From positions 1 to 20,018 of IMG/VR virus record IMGVR_UViG_3300028025_000163: DNA of 20,018 nucleotides. One strand, written 5' to 3'. The notes beneath the pieces are model-generated. The model worked only from the letters and a program-made list of their open reading frames with translations, made no database searches and had not been told where the DNA came from. The translations under genes and the position numbers were made by a program. The stretch is from a virus. Positions 1 through 7,262 of this stretch are shown here, piece after piece; the first letter of the stretch is position 1, and each line of letters opens with the position of its first letter.

Positions 1-224
1 CAATTATTGATGCTACAAATGTAGTAGAAGCAAACAAAGACCGATTTAATTCGTTTGATGAAAAGGCCAATTGGAAGGGTGATATGCACCATGTTGCATC
101 CATCCCGATGGCTTTGTTTTATCAGATGAAAGCCGAAGGTAAATTAGAAGACCAAGCTTACATGAAGCGTTGGCTGAATGACCCTGATAATCGTGCATTT
201 CGCACAAGACCTGGAGAAGTTTAA
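1..224 (+). CDS. Conserved small phage protein, 3' part only
   Basis: An open frame runs in from the left edge (first whole codon at 3) to TAA at 222-224 and gives 73 residues. The visible part is charged and ends in the sequence NDPDNRAFRTRPGEV. That ending resembles a small uncharacterised protein I recall from many marine and freshwater tailed phages, where it lies among head and portal genes. The stop overlaps the ATG of the next gene by one base (TAATG), so the two are probably translationally coupled. No enzymatic motif is visible and the function is unknown. The start lies outside the window, so the length cannot be judged. That this is a real gene is well supported by the coupling and the codon pattern; the family resemblance is from memory. 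Confidence 0.75.
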   Translation, partial: IIDATNVVEANKDRFNSFDEKANWKGDMHHVASIPMALFYQMKAEGKLEDQAYMKRWLNDPDNRAFRTRPGEV

Positions 225-889
225 TGGATAGTAAGACCATTGGGATATTAGTCCCAACACGGGACTTTGTTAATTCTGGATTTGCTTTTGACTTAGCGAG
301 GCTAGTTGGATTTACTGTAGGTACAACAAATCACAAAGTAGTGATCTACACTAGTTCTGGCACTTTGTTGTCAGCACAACGTCAGGATTTGGCTAGGGAT
401 GCTATTGAGGCTAAGTGTACCCATACCCTGTGGCTAGATAGCGATATGCGGTTTCCAAAAGATTCTATCATTCGCTTGTTAAAACACGATACAGGTATTG
501 TCTGTGGAAACTATGCAAAACGTAGATTTCCCACAGAACCGATTGCGGTGAAAAAAAATACTCCAGATATGGATGCAACATTTATAAATCGGGTATATAC
601 TGAGGACGATTCAACAGGACTTGTTGAAGTAGATTACTGCGGAATGGGTGTAATGCTCGTTAAATCCGAAGTCTACAAATCTATGGAATATCCTTGGTTT
701 GCTATCCCTTGGGTTCCCGCTGCGGAAGACTACATTGGTGAAGATGTATGGTTTTGCCGTAGAGCCGCACAAAATGGGCATAAAACTTATGTTGACCAGG
801 ATCTTTCTAAAGAGATCCACCATATTGGCACATTTGAATACAAACATGAACACACACTAATGTGTAGGGATGTAGAAAATGGCACTTGA
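224..889 (+). CDS. Glycosyltransferase-like protein (GT-A fold, DSD motif)
   Basis: A 221-residue protein. It opens with a strand-like stretch ending in VPTRD (residues 7-14), carries LWLDSDM with DSD at residues 72-74, and later has GEDVWFCRRA followed by a late His pair in KEIHHIGTF. In GT-A glycosyltransferases a DxD binds the metal and nucleotide-sugar, an E/D-D pair supplies the base, and a C-terminal His helps bind metal; the spacing here fits that plan. The substrate cannot be told. Such proteins are common in phage structural gene clusters and may modify virion or host surface sugars. The ATG overlaps the previous stop, and the 3' end overlaps the adaptor gene by 11 bases. The fold is fairly secure; actual enzyme activity is inferred. 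Confidence 0.75.
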   Translation: MDSKTIGILVPTRDFVNSGFAFDLARLVGFTVGTTNHKVVIYTSSGTLLSAQRQDLARDAIEAKCTHTLWLDSDMRFPKDSIIRLLKHDTGIVCGNYAKRRFPTEPIAVKKNTPDMDATFINRVYTEDDSTGLVEVDYCGMGVMLVKSEVYKSMEYPWFAIPWVPAAEDYIGEDVWFCRRAAQNGHKTYVDQDLSKEIHHIGTFEYKHEHTLMCRDVENGT

Positions 890-1499
890 TACTTTTGCAG
901 GGCTTAAAGCAACAATAGCGGATTATCTTAATCGGGATGATCTGACTTCTATTATTCCAAGCTTTATTACTATTGCAGAAGCTAAATTCAACCGCAAATT
1001 GCGTACACGCCAAATGATTAAACGTGCCAATGCACAGATTGAGACTGCATTCTTTGCGTATCCTGCTGATTGGCTACAAGCTAAAGAGTTCCAATTAAAC
1101 ACCAATCCCATTGTGAGACTACAGTTTGTTACTGAGGCTCAGGGTGATGAACTAAAAGCACAGAGATATGTTACTGTTGGACAGCCAGTTTATTACACAA
1201 TTACTGGTAGCCAATTAGAATTTATTCCTACTCCAGATACTACATATAGCGCAGAACTTACATATTATGCTAAGATTCCTGCGTTGAGTGATTCAAACAC
1301 AAGCAACTGGCTTTTAGCTTATGCCCCAGACTTGTACCTATATGGTGCGCTCATGGAGGCTGCACCATATTTGAAAGATGATGAACGTCTACCAGTATGG
1401 AGTCAGATGTATATCAACTCCTTGGGCGACATTGAGGTAGCAGATCAAAGGGCATCTGTTTCTTCAACTCCACTTGTTCGTGCCCGATCTTTGGGATAA
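879..1499 (+). CDS. Phage head-tail adaptor protein (SU10-adaptor-like)
   Basis: A 206-residue protein. The N terminus has the pattern LKATIADYLNRDDLTSIIPSF followed by ITIAEAKFNRKLRTRQM (about residues 8-47), which matches what I know of the phage SU10-type adaptor family: amphipathic helices, then a beta-rich middle, then a C-terminal helical part. Adaptors form a ring under the portal, connect capsid to tail and help close the head. Its place after head genes and before tail genes agrees. It starts inside the last codons of the glycosyltransferase-like gene and ends four bases before the next ATG. Identification rests on sequence pattern and position, with no search done. Confidence 0.75.
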   Translation: MALDTFAGLKATIADYLNRDDLTSIIPSFITIAEAKFNRKLRTRQMIKRANAQIETAFFAYPADWLQAKEFQLNTNPIVRLQFVTEAQGDELKAQRYVTVGQPVYYTITGSQLEFIPTPDTTYSAELTYYAKIPALSDSNTSNWLLAYAPDLYLYGALMEAAPYLKDDERLPVWSQMYINSLGDIEVADQRASVSSTPLVRARSLG

Positions 1500-1502
1500 A
1501 AA

Positions 1503-1898
1503 ATGTCATCTTTTACAGACTATACAGAAAATCTTGCACTAACGTACTTGTTTAATACAGGTTCTGTTACTCGCCCTACCGCTTGGTATGTAGGCTTGTT
1601 TACTGCTGCTCCTAGTGATACTGGTGGTGGCACAGAAGTAACTGGTAATGGTTATGCCCGTGTATCTGCTGGAACAATTTCTGGTAGTGGTACTGCAACA
1701 ACATTTACAAATGCGGCAGCAATTGAGTTTGGTGCGGCCTCTGGTGGTAATTGGGGAACAATTGGTTGGGCAGGTATTTTTACTGCTTCAACTGGTGGAA
1801 CTTTGCTTGCATGGGCTCCATTGACTACTGCAAAAGCAATTAATGATGGAGACATCTTCCGCATTCCTGCTTCTAGCTTGACAATTACATTGAGCTAA
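1503..1898 (+). CDS. Gp80-like virion/tail protein
   Basis: A 131-residue Gly/Thr/Ser/Ala-rich protein. It begins MSSFTDYTENLALTYLF and continues with a YVGLFTAAPSDTGGGTEV segment and a C-terminal DGDIFRIPASSLTITL. This order (a helix ending in a short loop, then LFTAAP, then a GG-rich beta part, then an I-P-A strand) is typical of a widespread family of small phage structural proteins, often labelled tail fibre or Gp80-like. The protein probably decorates the tail or forms a small fibre-associated trimer; this is inferred. It is packed between the adaptor gene and another small beta-rich gene with almost no spacer. No catalytic residues are evident. Confidence 0.6.
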   Translation: MSSFTDYTENLALTYLFNTGSVTRPTAWYVGLFTAAPSDTGGGTEVTGNGYARVSAGTISGSGTATTFTNAAAIEFGAASGGNWGTIGWAGIFTASTGGTLLAWAPLTTAKAINDGDIFRIPASSLTITLS

Positions 1899-1899
1899 T

Positions 1900-2304
1900 A
1901 TGGCTGCTTACGGGCGTGGCGATTACAGTGGAGGAGCATACTCCTTTGGAGCGTACTTAGGTGCGCTTGCAATTGCCTCTGCTTCTACTGTAGTTGTTGC
2001 TGGCGATAAGATAAAAGATGCTCAGTTTGAGATAAGCTCAACTAGCACATTAGTTGTAGATTCGATAAAGATTTCTGGCGGTGCGCTTAATATTGTTGAT
2101 ACTTCTGTAATGACAGTAGCAGGTGGAATAGATGCTGTTGGCAATGTTGACATCATTGCAACAAGTATTTTGGATATTCAGTACAACCGCAAGCGTAATT
2201 GTGAAGCGATAATTATTGATACTTCTAGCGTTGTGATTAATGCTAGAAAGAAATGGGAAACAGAAGCAGATGTGTCCGAAATCTGGACAACAGTTTCTGT
2301 ATAA
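1900..2304 (+). CDS. Small beta-rich structural protein, unknown family
   Basis: A 134-residue protein that begins MAAYGRGDYSGGAYSFGAY, a Gly/Tyr-rich N terminus. Alternating hydrophobic and polar residues rich in Thr, Ser, Val and Ile follow (about residues 25-105), suggesting stacked beta strands. The tail is more charged (RKKWETEADVSEIWTTVSV). It starts one base after the previous stop and lies inside the run of tail-adhesion genes, so a virion role is likely. I do not recognise the family and see no enzyme motif. Confidence 0.6.
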   Translation: MAAYGRGDYSGGAYSFGAYLGALAIASASTVVVAGDKIKDAQFEISSTSTLVVDSIKISGGALNIVDTSVMTVAGGIDAVGNVDIIATSILDIQYNRKRNCEAIIIDTSSVVINARKKWETEADVSEIWTTVSV

Positions 2305-2328
2305 AGTTTAGACTATTAGGGGCAAAAC

Positions 2329-3144
2329 ATGGCAGATACAACCACCACAAATCTAGGCTTAACTAAGCCAGAAGTTGGCGCTTCAACAGACTCATGGGGT
2401 ACAAAGATCAATACTGATCTGGACTCTATTGACGCATTGTTTGATGCTGGCCCACTACTTAAAGTAACTAAAGGTGGTACTGGTGTAGGTACAAGCACAG
2501 GCTCTGGCAATAATGTATTGTCTACAAGCCCCACACTTGTTACGCCAATTTTAGGTACTCCGACATCTGTAACATTAACCAATGCAACAGGTTTGCCAAT
2601 TTCAACTGGTGTATCGGGACTAGGTTCAAATGTAGCTACATTTTTAGCAACCCCAAGCTCATCTAATCTTGCTTCAGTTTTAACCGATGAAACTGGATCT
2701 GGTTCAGCAGTATTTGCTACTTCACCTACACTTGTAACTCCTGTACTTGGCACACCAACAAGTGGAACATTAACTAATTGCACAGTAGATGGCACAGACT
2801 CTGTTGGATTTAAAAACATTCCACAAAATGCACAATCTGGCAGTTACACAATGGTACTGGCAGATTCTGGCAAACATATTTATCATGCTTCTGGTGATGG
2901 AGCCGCAACATACACAATCCCTGCGGCTTCTTCTGTTGCATACCCACTAGGCACAGCTATTACTTTTGTAAACCTATCTTCAACATCTATCAGCATTGCT
3001 ATTACAACTGACACAATGTTCTTAGCAAAAGATGGCACAACTGGCACTCGCACTTTAGCGCAGTATGGTTCTGCAACAGCAATTAAGGTTTCTGGTGTTT
3101 CTTCTTCTGGTATTTGGCTTATTTCTGGGAGTTCCTTGACATGA
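2329..3144 (+). CDS. Tail fibre-type repeat protein
   Basis: A 271-residue protein. It starts with [18 protein letters not shown], then [13 protein letters not shown] (residues 7-38), an N-terminal module I recall from many phage fibre and structural proteins. A Ser/Thr/Gly-rich region holds two copies of a 20-residue unit of the form [18 protein letters not shown] (residues 66-85 and 121-140), with [21 protein letters not shown] between them. The C-terminal half (about 150-271) alternates hydrophobic and polar residues and probably forms a beta-rich distal domain. The likely role is a tail fibre or fibre base involved in host attachment. It ends in an ATGA overlap with the next fibre gene. 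Start support: ATG 25 bases after the previous stop, with a purine-rich GGGGCAAAAC just upstream. Confidence 0.7.
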   Translation: MADTTTTNLGLTKPEVGASTDSWGTKINTDLDSIDALFDAGPLLKVTKGGTGVGTSTGSGNNVLSTSPTLVTPILGTPTSVTLTNATGLPISTGVSGLGSNVATFLATPSSSNLASVLTDETGSGSAVFATSPTLVTPVLGTPTSGTLTNCTVDGTDSVGFKNIPQNAQSGSYTMVLADSGKHIYHASGDGAATYTIPAASSVAYPLGTAITFVNLSSTSISIAITTDTMFLAKDGTTGTRTLAQYGSATAIKVSGVSSSGIWLISGSSLT

Positions 3145-4073
3145 GTGGATCACTTATTTCAGTTTTTGCAAACCAGAGGCAGTTTGCAACTGTCCCTGGT
3201 GCGCCTACTATTGGAACTGCTACTGCAACAGGATCAACTACTGCAACTGTCACATACACAGCTCCTGCAAGTAATGGTGGATCAACAATTACCCTCTACA
3301 CAGCAACCTCCTCTCCTAGTGGCATAACAGGCACATTGTCAACCTCTGGATCAGGCACGATTACTGTTTCGGGTTTAGCACCAGCGACTACTTACACATT
3401 TACTGTTAGTGCAACAAATGCAATTGGACAAGGCCCTGCTAGTTCCTCAAGTAACAGCGTAACTCCATTACCCGTTGGATGGCCAGGTGTTATTGGATCA
3501 GCTTATCAAGGAGGTTTTTTTGCAGGTCAAATAAATGTTTCTAGTAGTATTTATAACCTTGTAATTGCACCAAAGTCTACAGGTCAAGCCACACGTTATT
3601 GGAAATACGACAGAACAGCAACATCGGGTACATCTTCAGTAATTGATGGGCCTACAAATTCATCAAATATGAATAATGCAAATCATCCTGCGGCACAGTT
3701 TTGTGAAGGGTTATCAATTGGTGGTTATACAGATTGGTATATGCCAGCTAAAAATGAACTAGAAGTTCTTTATTATTATTTAAAGCCATCAACAAATAAC
3801 AATAATACCAGTAGCGGGTCAAATGCAAATGCAGTATCGCCAGAGCCAATAAGCACAAACTATACAACTGGATCTCCTACACAAACAACTGCCTCTGACT
3901 TTCAAGCTGGTGGAACTGAGGCATTCCCCACTAGTGGCCCAATAACATTTTGGTCTAGTACAGAAAATGGCGACGAAAAAGCATTTAGACAAGACACTAA
4001 TGCGGGATTACAAGGTTCAGATTTTAAAGATAACGACCTTCTTGTTCGAGCTATCCGCAGAGTAGCTGCTTAG
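3141..4073 (+). CDS. FN3 plus DUF1566/Lcl_C-like tail fibre tip
   Basis: A 310-residue protein when started at the ATG in the ATGA overlap at 3141; an in-frame ATG at 3114 is less likely because it lies deep in the previous gene. Residues 19-108 look like a fibronectin type III domain ([13 protein letters not shown] opening, later a [19 protein letters not shown] strand pair). Residues about 115-310 resemble the DUF1566 / Lcl C-terminal domain, with [15 protein letters not shown] near 194-207, FWSSTE at 270-275 and LVRAIRRV at 301-308. Domains of this type adopt C-type-lectin-like folds in several known adhesins. The role is therefore probably receptor binding at the fibre end. The A-rich stretch after FWSSTE is the part most likely to vary between relatives; that is inference. 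Confidence 0.75.
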   Translation: MSGSLISVFANQRQFATVPGAPTIGTATATGSTTATVTYTAPASNGGSTITLYTATSSPSGITGTLSTSGSGTITVSGLAPATTYTFTVSATNAIGQGPASSSSNSVTPLPVGWPGVIGSAYQGGFFAGQINVSSSIYNLVIAPKSTGQATRYWKYDRTATSGTSSVIDGPTNSSNMNNANHPAAQFCEGLSIGGYTDWYMPAKNELEVLYYYLKPSTNNNNTSSGSNANAVSPEPISTNYTTGSPTQTTASDFQAGGTEAFPTSGPITFWSSTENGDEKAFRQDTNAGLQGSDFKDNDLLVRAIRRVAA

Positions 4074-4083
4074 AAAGCAAAAT

Positions 4084-4494
4084 ATGAAATACATTTGCAT
4101 TACCGAAGTTGACGCAGTAACTAAGAAAGTCTGCACATCAGAACCACAACGCACAGGCCCATCAATGCCTACTATTAATGGTTGGCGTCATTTATGGCAC
4201 GACAGTTCAACGTGGCCCGTAGAAGTGGCGTCTGATGGAACATATCTTAGAGCGCCTAAATACTATGGCATTTGCGATGATGATGCAGACACTACTATTG
4301 AGGGTGTCTTACAAGTGTTGACCGAAGCAGAATATTTTAGCGCTAGAACTGCTGAATATCAATTTCGTAAACCTTTTCCTAGTTGGATTGGTAATGAAGA
4401 AGCAATGACATGGGAAGCCCCAACTCCCTACCCACAAGATAGTAAAAATTATTATTGGAATGAAGAGCAACTAGCTTGGGTTGAAATAACATGA
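4084..4494 (+). CDS. Small Trp/Tyr-rich tail-associated protein
   Basis: A 136-residue acidic protein with a high aromatic content. The C terminus reads YPQDSKNYYWNEEQLAWVEI, a pattern I recall from proteins encoded next to phage fibres in cyanophages and freshwater phages. It follows the lectin-like fibre tip by ten bases and ends in an ATGA overlap with the next gene. It could be a fibre-associated structural protein or a fibre assembly helper; the sequence does not decide. No catalytic motif, signal peptide or membrane segment is seen. Confidence 0.6.
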   Translation: MKYICITEVDAVTKKVCTSEPQRTGPSMPTINGWRHLWHDSSTWPVEVASDGTYLRAPKYYGICDDDADTTIEGVLQVLTEAEYFSARTAEYQFRKPFPSWIGNEEAMTWEAPTPYPQDSKNYYWNEEQLAWVEIT

Positions 4495-4718
4495 GTAATG
4501 AAGTCACTCACGCCCAAATCTACGAAAGACTGCTTGCAGTTGAGAATAAAGTAGATTCTATAGACAAGAACACAAGTGGTCTTGTAGATGCTTTAAAGGC
4601 TCTTGATGGGGCTTTTAAAGTGCTAGGTTGGATAGCCTCTGCTGCCAAGCCTATTCTATGGGTGGGTGCTTTGATTATGGCTGCTGGTGCTGTTTGGCAG
4701 ACATGGCTTAAAAAGTAA
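4491..4718 (+). CDS. One-helix membrane protein, hemolysin XhlA/holin-like
   Basis: A 75-residue protein. Residues 1-44 are charged with a heptad-like pattern (IYERLLAVENKVDSIDKNT), and residues about 45-71 form one hydrophobic segment rich in Ala, Gly, Ile and Trp (LGWIASAAKPILWVGALIMAA), followed by a short Lys-ended tail. This coiled-coil-plus-single-helix plan resembles XhlA/hemolysin-like phage membrane proteins, which assist lysis in some phages. Its position among tail fibre genes, 8 kb from the endolysin, is odd for a holin. A structural or superinfection role is equally possible. It overlaps the gene before by four bases and the gene after by one (TAATG). Confidence 0.6.
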   Translation: MSNEVTHAQIYERLLAVENKVDSIDKNTSGLVDALKALDGAFKVLGWIASAAKPILWVGALIMAAGAVWQTWLKK

Positions 4719-5374
4719 TGGCTGATGTAAAGCAACAATTAGATATTCCTGCGATACCCTCTTTAGGTACATCAGGAATTGTCTATTCTCAAAGTGTCCA
4801 GAACCAAAATAATGGCATTTTAAGGTTGTTTTTTACTAAGTTGCTTAACGCAATACAGTCTGTTATTGGCCCAAGGGGTGGTAAGTACCTGAATAACCCT
4901 TATGGTGCTTTCCAAGATGGCACAGATCAGATTGCTGCCAATACAACTACTGCTTACCCTATAACTTTTGACACAACTGATTTCGCAAATGGAGTAACTT
5001 TATCAAATAGTTCAAGACTTAATGTTACAGACTCAGGAATTTATAACATTCAGTTTTCTCTCCAATTAGTAAATACAACAAACGCTTCTCAAGATATAGA
5101 TGTTTGGTTTAGAAAAAATGGTACAAATATAGATAAATCTAACAGTAGATATGGGTTAGCTCCAAGAAAAGGAGTAGGAGATCCATTTCATATTATTTGT
5201 GCTGTAAATTTCTTTGTTGATTTAAATGCAAATGATTATGTTGAAATCGTTTGGAGAACAAGTGATGTTGGGGCGTATATTGAACATTACGTTGCTAGTT
5301 CAACACCAACTAGGCCATCAATTCCATCTGTAATTGCTACAATTAGCTTTGTCTCCAACCTACCTAGGGAATAG
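4718..5374 (+). CDS. C1q/TNF-like jelly-roll virion protein
   Basis: A 218-residue protein. The N-terminal 60 residues are helical and include a hydrophobic LRLFFTKLLNAIQSVIGP stretch. From about residue 65 there is a beta pattern typical of phage jelly-roll domains: AFQDGTDQIAANTTTAYPI, then SRLNVTDSGIYNIQFSLQL, then DIDVWFRKNGTNI, then FFVDLNANDYVEIVW. The order and spacing match a C1q/TNF-like fold that I recall from many cyanophage and pelagiphage structural proteins. These form trimers and often act at the virion surface. It starts on the stop of the membrane protein gene and is followed ten bases later by the nozzle-like gene. Confidence 0.65.
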   Translation: MADVKQQLDIPAIPSLGTSGIVYSQSVQNQNNGILRLFFTKLLNAIQSVIGPRGGKYLNNPYGAFQDGTDQIAANTTTAYPITFDTTDFANGVTLSNSSRLNVTDSGIYNIQFSLQLVNTTNASQDIDVWFRKNGTNIDKSNSRYGLAPRKGVGDPFHIICAVNFFVDLNANDYVEIVWRTSDVGAYIEHYVASSTPTRPSIPSVIATISFVSNLPRE

Positions 5375-5383
5375 AATACAGAT

Positions 5384-6859
5384 ATGGCTTACATTCCACT
5401 ACAAATTCCTCCAGGCGTATACAAAAACGGGACTGAATATCAGTCTAAAGGTCGTTGGAATAGCGCAAATTTAGTGCGTTGGTATGAAAACACTATCCGT
5501 CCAGTAGGTGGTTGGAGGAAGCGTTCTGCCAATCAAATGACAGGTTTAGCCCGTGGTTTGATTAACTGGCGTGATAACTCAAACAACAGACGTATCGGAA
5601 TTGGTACACATTCAAAGCTTTATATAATGAATGAAGCTGGTACTTTGTTTGACATTACACCAACATCATTTACTGTTGGTGATGCAGATGCAGTACTTAA
5701 AATTGGTTATGGCTATGGAACGTATGGAACGGCAGCTTATGGTGTTGCTAGACCAGATTTAGGTTCATACACCCCCGCTACTACTTGGAGCTTAGATACG
5801 TTTGGTGAGTATCTGGTTGCCTGTTCATCTAAAGATGGTAAGTTGCTTGAGTGGCAGTTAAATACTTCTAATGATGCGGTTGCTATTACTAACGCACCAA
5901 CTAGCTGTACAGGTCTTATTGTTACTCAAGAACGATTCTTGTTTGCATTGGGTGCAGGTGGTAATCCTCGTAAAGTTCAATGGTGTGACCAAGAAAACAA
6001 TACTATTTGGACTCCTGCCGCCACCAATCAAGCTGGTGACTTTGAGTTAACCACTATTGGCTCTTTGATGTGCGCTAAACGCATCCGTGGAGCGACTATT
6101 CTGTTTACTGATGTGGATGTACATACTGCCACATACATTGGCCCTCCGTTTATTTATAGCTTTGAGCGCATTGGATCTGGTTGTGGTGTTATCTCTAAGC
6201 AAGCAGTAGCCGCTACTGATAATGCTTGTATTTGGATGTCTGGATCAGGATTCTGGATGTACGATGGCTTTGTCAAACCATTAAATTCTGATGTTTCTGA
6301 CTATGTGTTTAGCAACATGAACACAACTCAGCAATCTAAGGTTTATTGCGTACACAACTCAACTTATGGTGAGATTTGGTGGTTTTACCCAAGTTCAGCC
6401 TCTAACGAAGTAGATTCTTACGTTTCCTACAACTATCGTGAGAACCATTGGGCTATTGGTACGTTAGCACGTACGTGTGGGACAGATCGTGGCATCTTTA
6501 CTTATCCAATTATGGTATCTACAGACGGGTACGTCTATGAGCATGAGGTTGGATTTGCTTATGATGGTCAGACATTGTTTGCTGAGTCAGGACCAGTAGA
6601 GCTAGGTAATGGAGATAGGACTATGAGTCTGACAGGATTGGTTCCTGATGAAAAGACTTCTGGTGATGTACAGGTGCGGTTTAGCACTAAGTTCTATCCA
6701 AACTCCACAGAATACAACTATGGCCCATATTCAATGGCTAATCCTACTTCAGTACGTTTAAGCGGAAGACAAGTAGCTGCAAAGATTGAGGGCGTTAGAT
6801 TAACTGATTGGCGTGTTGGCGTTATTAGATTTGATGGGAAGCCTGGTAGTTTGAGATGA
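5384..6859 (+). CDS. Tail nozzle-like / tail hub structural protein
   Basis: A 491-residue protein. It opens MAYIPLQIPPGVYKNGTEYQ followed by GRWNSANLVRWYENTIRPVGGWRKR, an N terminus conserved in a large family of phage structural proteins. Repeated short hydrophobic strands with Trp-containing turns (for example TIWTPAA, CIWMSGSGFWMYDG, EIWWFYPSS) across the middle suggest a beta-propeller-like architecture, as in nozzle proteins such as T7 gp12 or P22 gp10. Whether it is a true homologue of either cannot be settled here. It lies after the fibre genes and before the ejection proteins. The stop overlaps the next ATG by four bases (ATGA). Confidence 0.65.
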   Translation: MAYIPLQIPPGVYKNGTEYQSKGRWNSANLVRWYENTIRPVGGWRKRSANQMTGLARGLINWRDNSNNRRIGIGTHSKLYIMNEAGTLFDITPTSFTVGDADAVLKIGYGYGTYGTAAYGVARPDLGSYTPATTWSLDTFGEYLVACSSKDGKLLEWQLNTSNDAVAITNAPTSCTGLIVTQERFLFALGAGGNPRKVQWCDQENNTIWTPAATNQAGDFELTTIGSLMCAKRIRGATILFTDVDVHTATYIGPPFIYSFERIGSGCGVISKQAVAATDNACIWMSGSGFWMYDGFVKPLNSDVSDYVFSNMNTTQQSKVYCVHNSTYGEIWWFYPSSASNEVDSYVSYNYRENHWAIGTLARTCGTDRGIFTYPIMVSTDGYVYEHEVGFAYDGQTLFAESGPVELGNGDRTMSLTGLVPDEKTSGDVQVRFSTKFYPNSTEYNYGPYSMANPTSVRLSGRQVAAKIEGVRLTDWRVGVIRFDGKPGSLR

Positions 6860-7260
6860 TTAACTACGAAAAGTACAAGATTAATGGTGAACTACCATTA
6901 TGGGCTGTATCTTTTCAAAAAGTAGAAGAAATCTTACAACCTGCTTTAGAATACGACAATACATATAATATGCAGGACGTAGCCGACTGTATTGACAGTT
7001 GTACGATGCAATTATGGCCTAGTGATAATAGCGCAGTTATTACTCAGGTACAAAACTTTCCAAGGATGAAGGTTTTGCACATATTTTTGGCAGGTGGTAA
7101 TCTAGAAGAACTAGAGACACTTACCCCCCATATTCAGAAGTTCGCTGAAGACATGGGATGCCGCAAGATCACCTTAACAGGACGTAGAGGCTGGTCAAGA
7201 ACTTTTGTATCCAAATTTAACATGAAGCCAACACATTATTGGCTATCAACGGAGGTGTAA
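6856..7260 (+). CDS. GNAT-like acetyltransferase-fold phage protein
   Basis: A 134-residue protein. A central strand-turn-helix part (KVLHIFLAGGNLEELE, about residues 76-91) leads to GCRKITLTGRRGWSRTF (about 100-116), where GRRGW sits at the place of the last core strand of small GNAT-like folds. I recall similar proteins in many short-tailed phages, encoded between tail and internal virion genes and labelled acetyltransferase-like. The classical acetyl-CoA loop (Q/RxxGxG/A) is not evident, so catalysis is uncertain. The gene overlaps the nozzle-like gene by four bases. The GGAGGT just before its stop serves as ribosome binding site for the next gene. Confidence 0.6.
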   Translation: MINYEKYKINGELPLWAVSFQKVEEILQPALEYDNTYNMQDVADCIDSCTMQLWPSDNSAVITQVQNFPRMKVLHIFLAGGNLEELETLTPHIQKFAEDMGCRKITLTGRRGWSRTFVSKFNMKPTHYWLSTEV

Positions 7261-7262
7261 TT

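Noticed and set aside
2316-2819. A 167-codon minus-strand open frame opposite the repeat fibre gene
   Set aside because: It is Val/Pro/Thr/Ser-rich, as expected for the reverse of Thr/Ser/Gly repeat codons, has no ribosome binding site, and lies against a plus-strand gene with clear fibre motifs and coupled ends.
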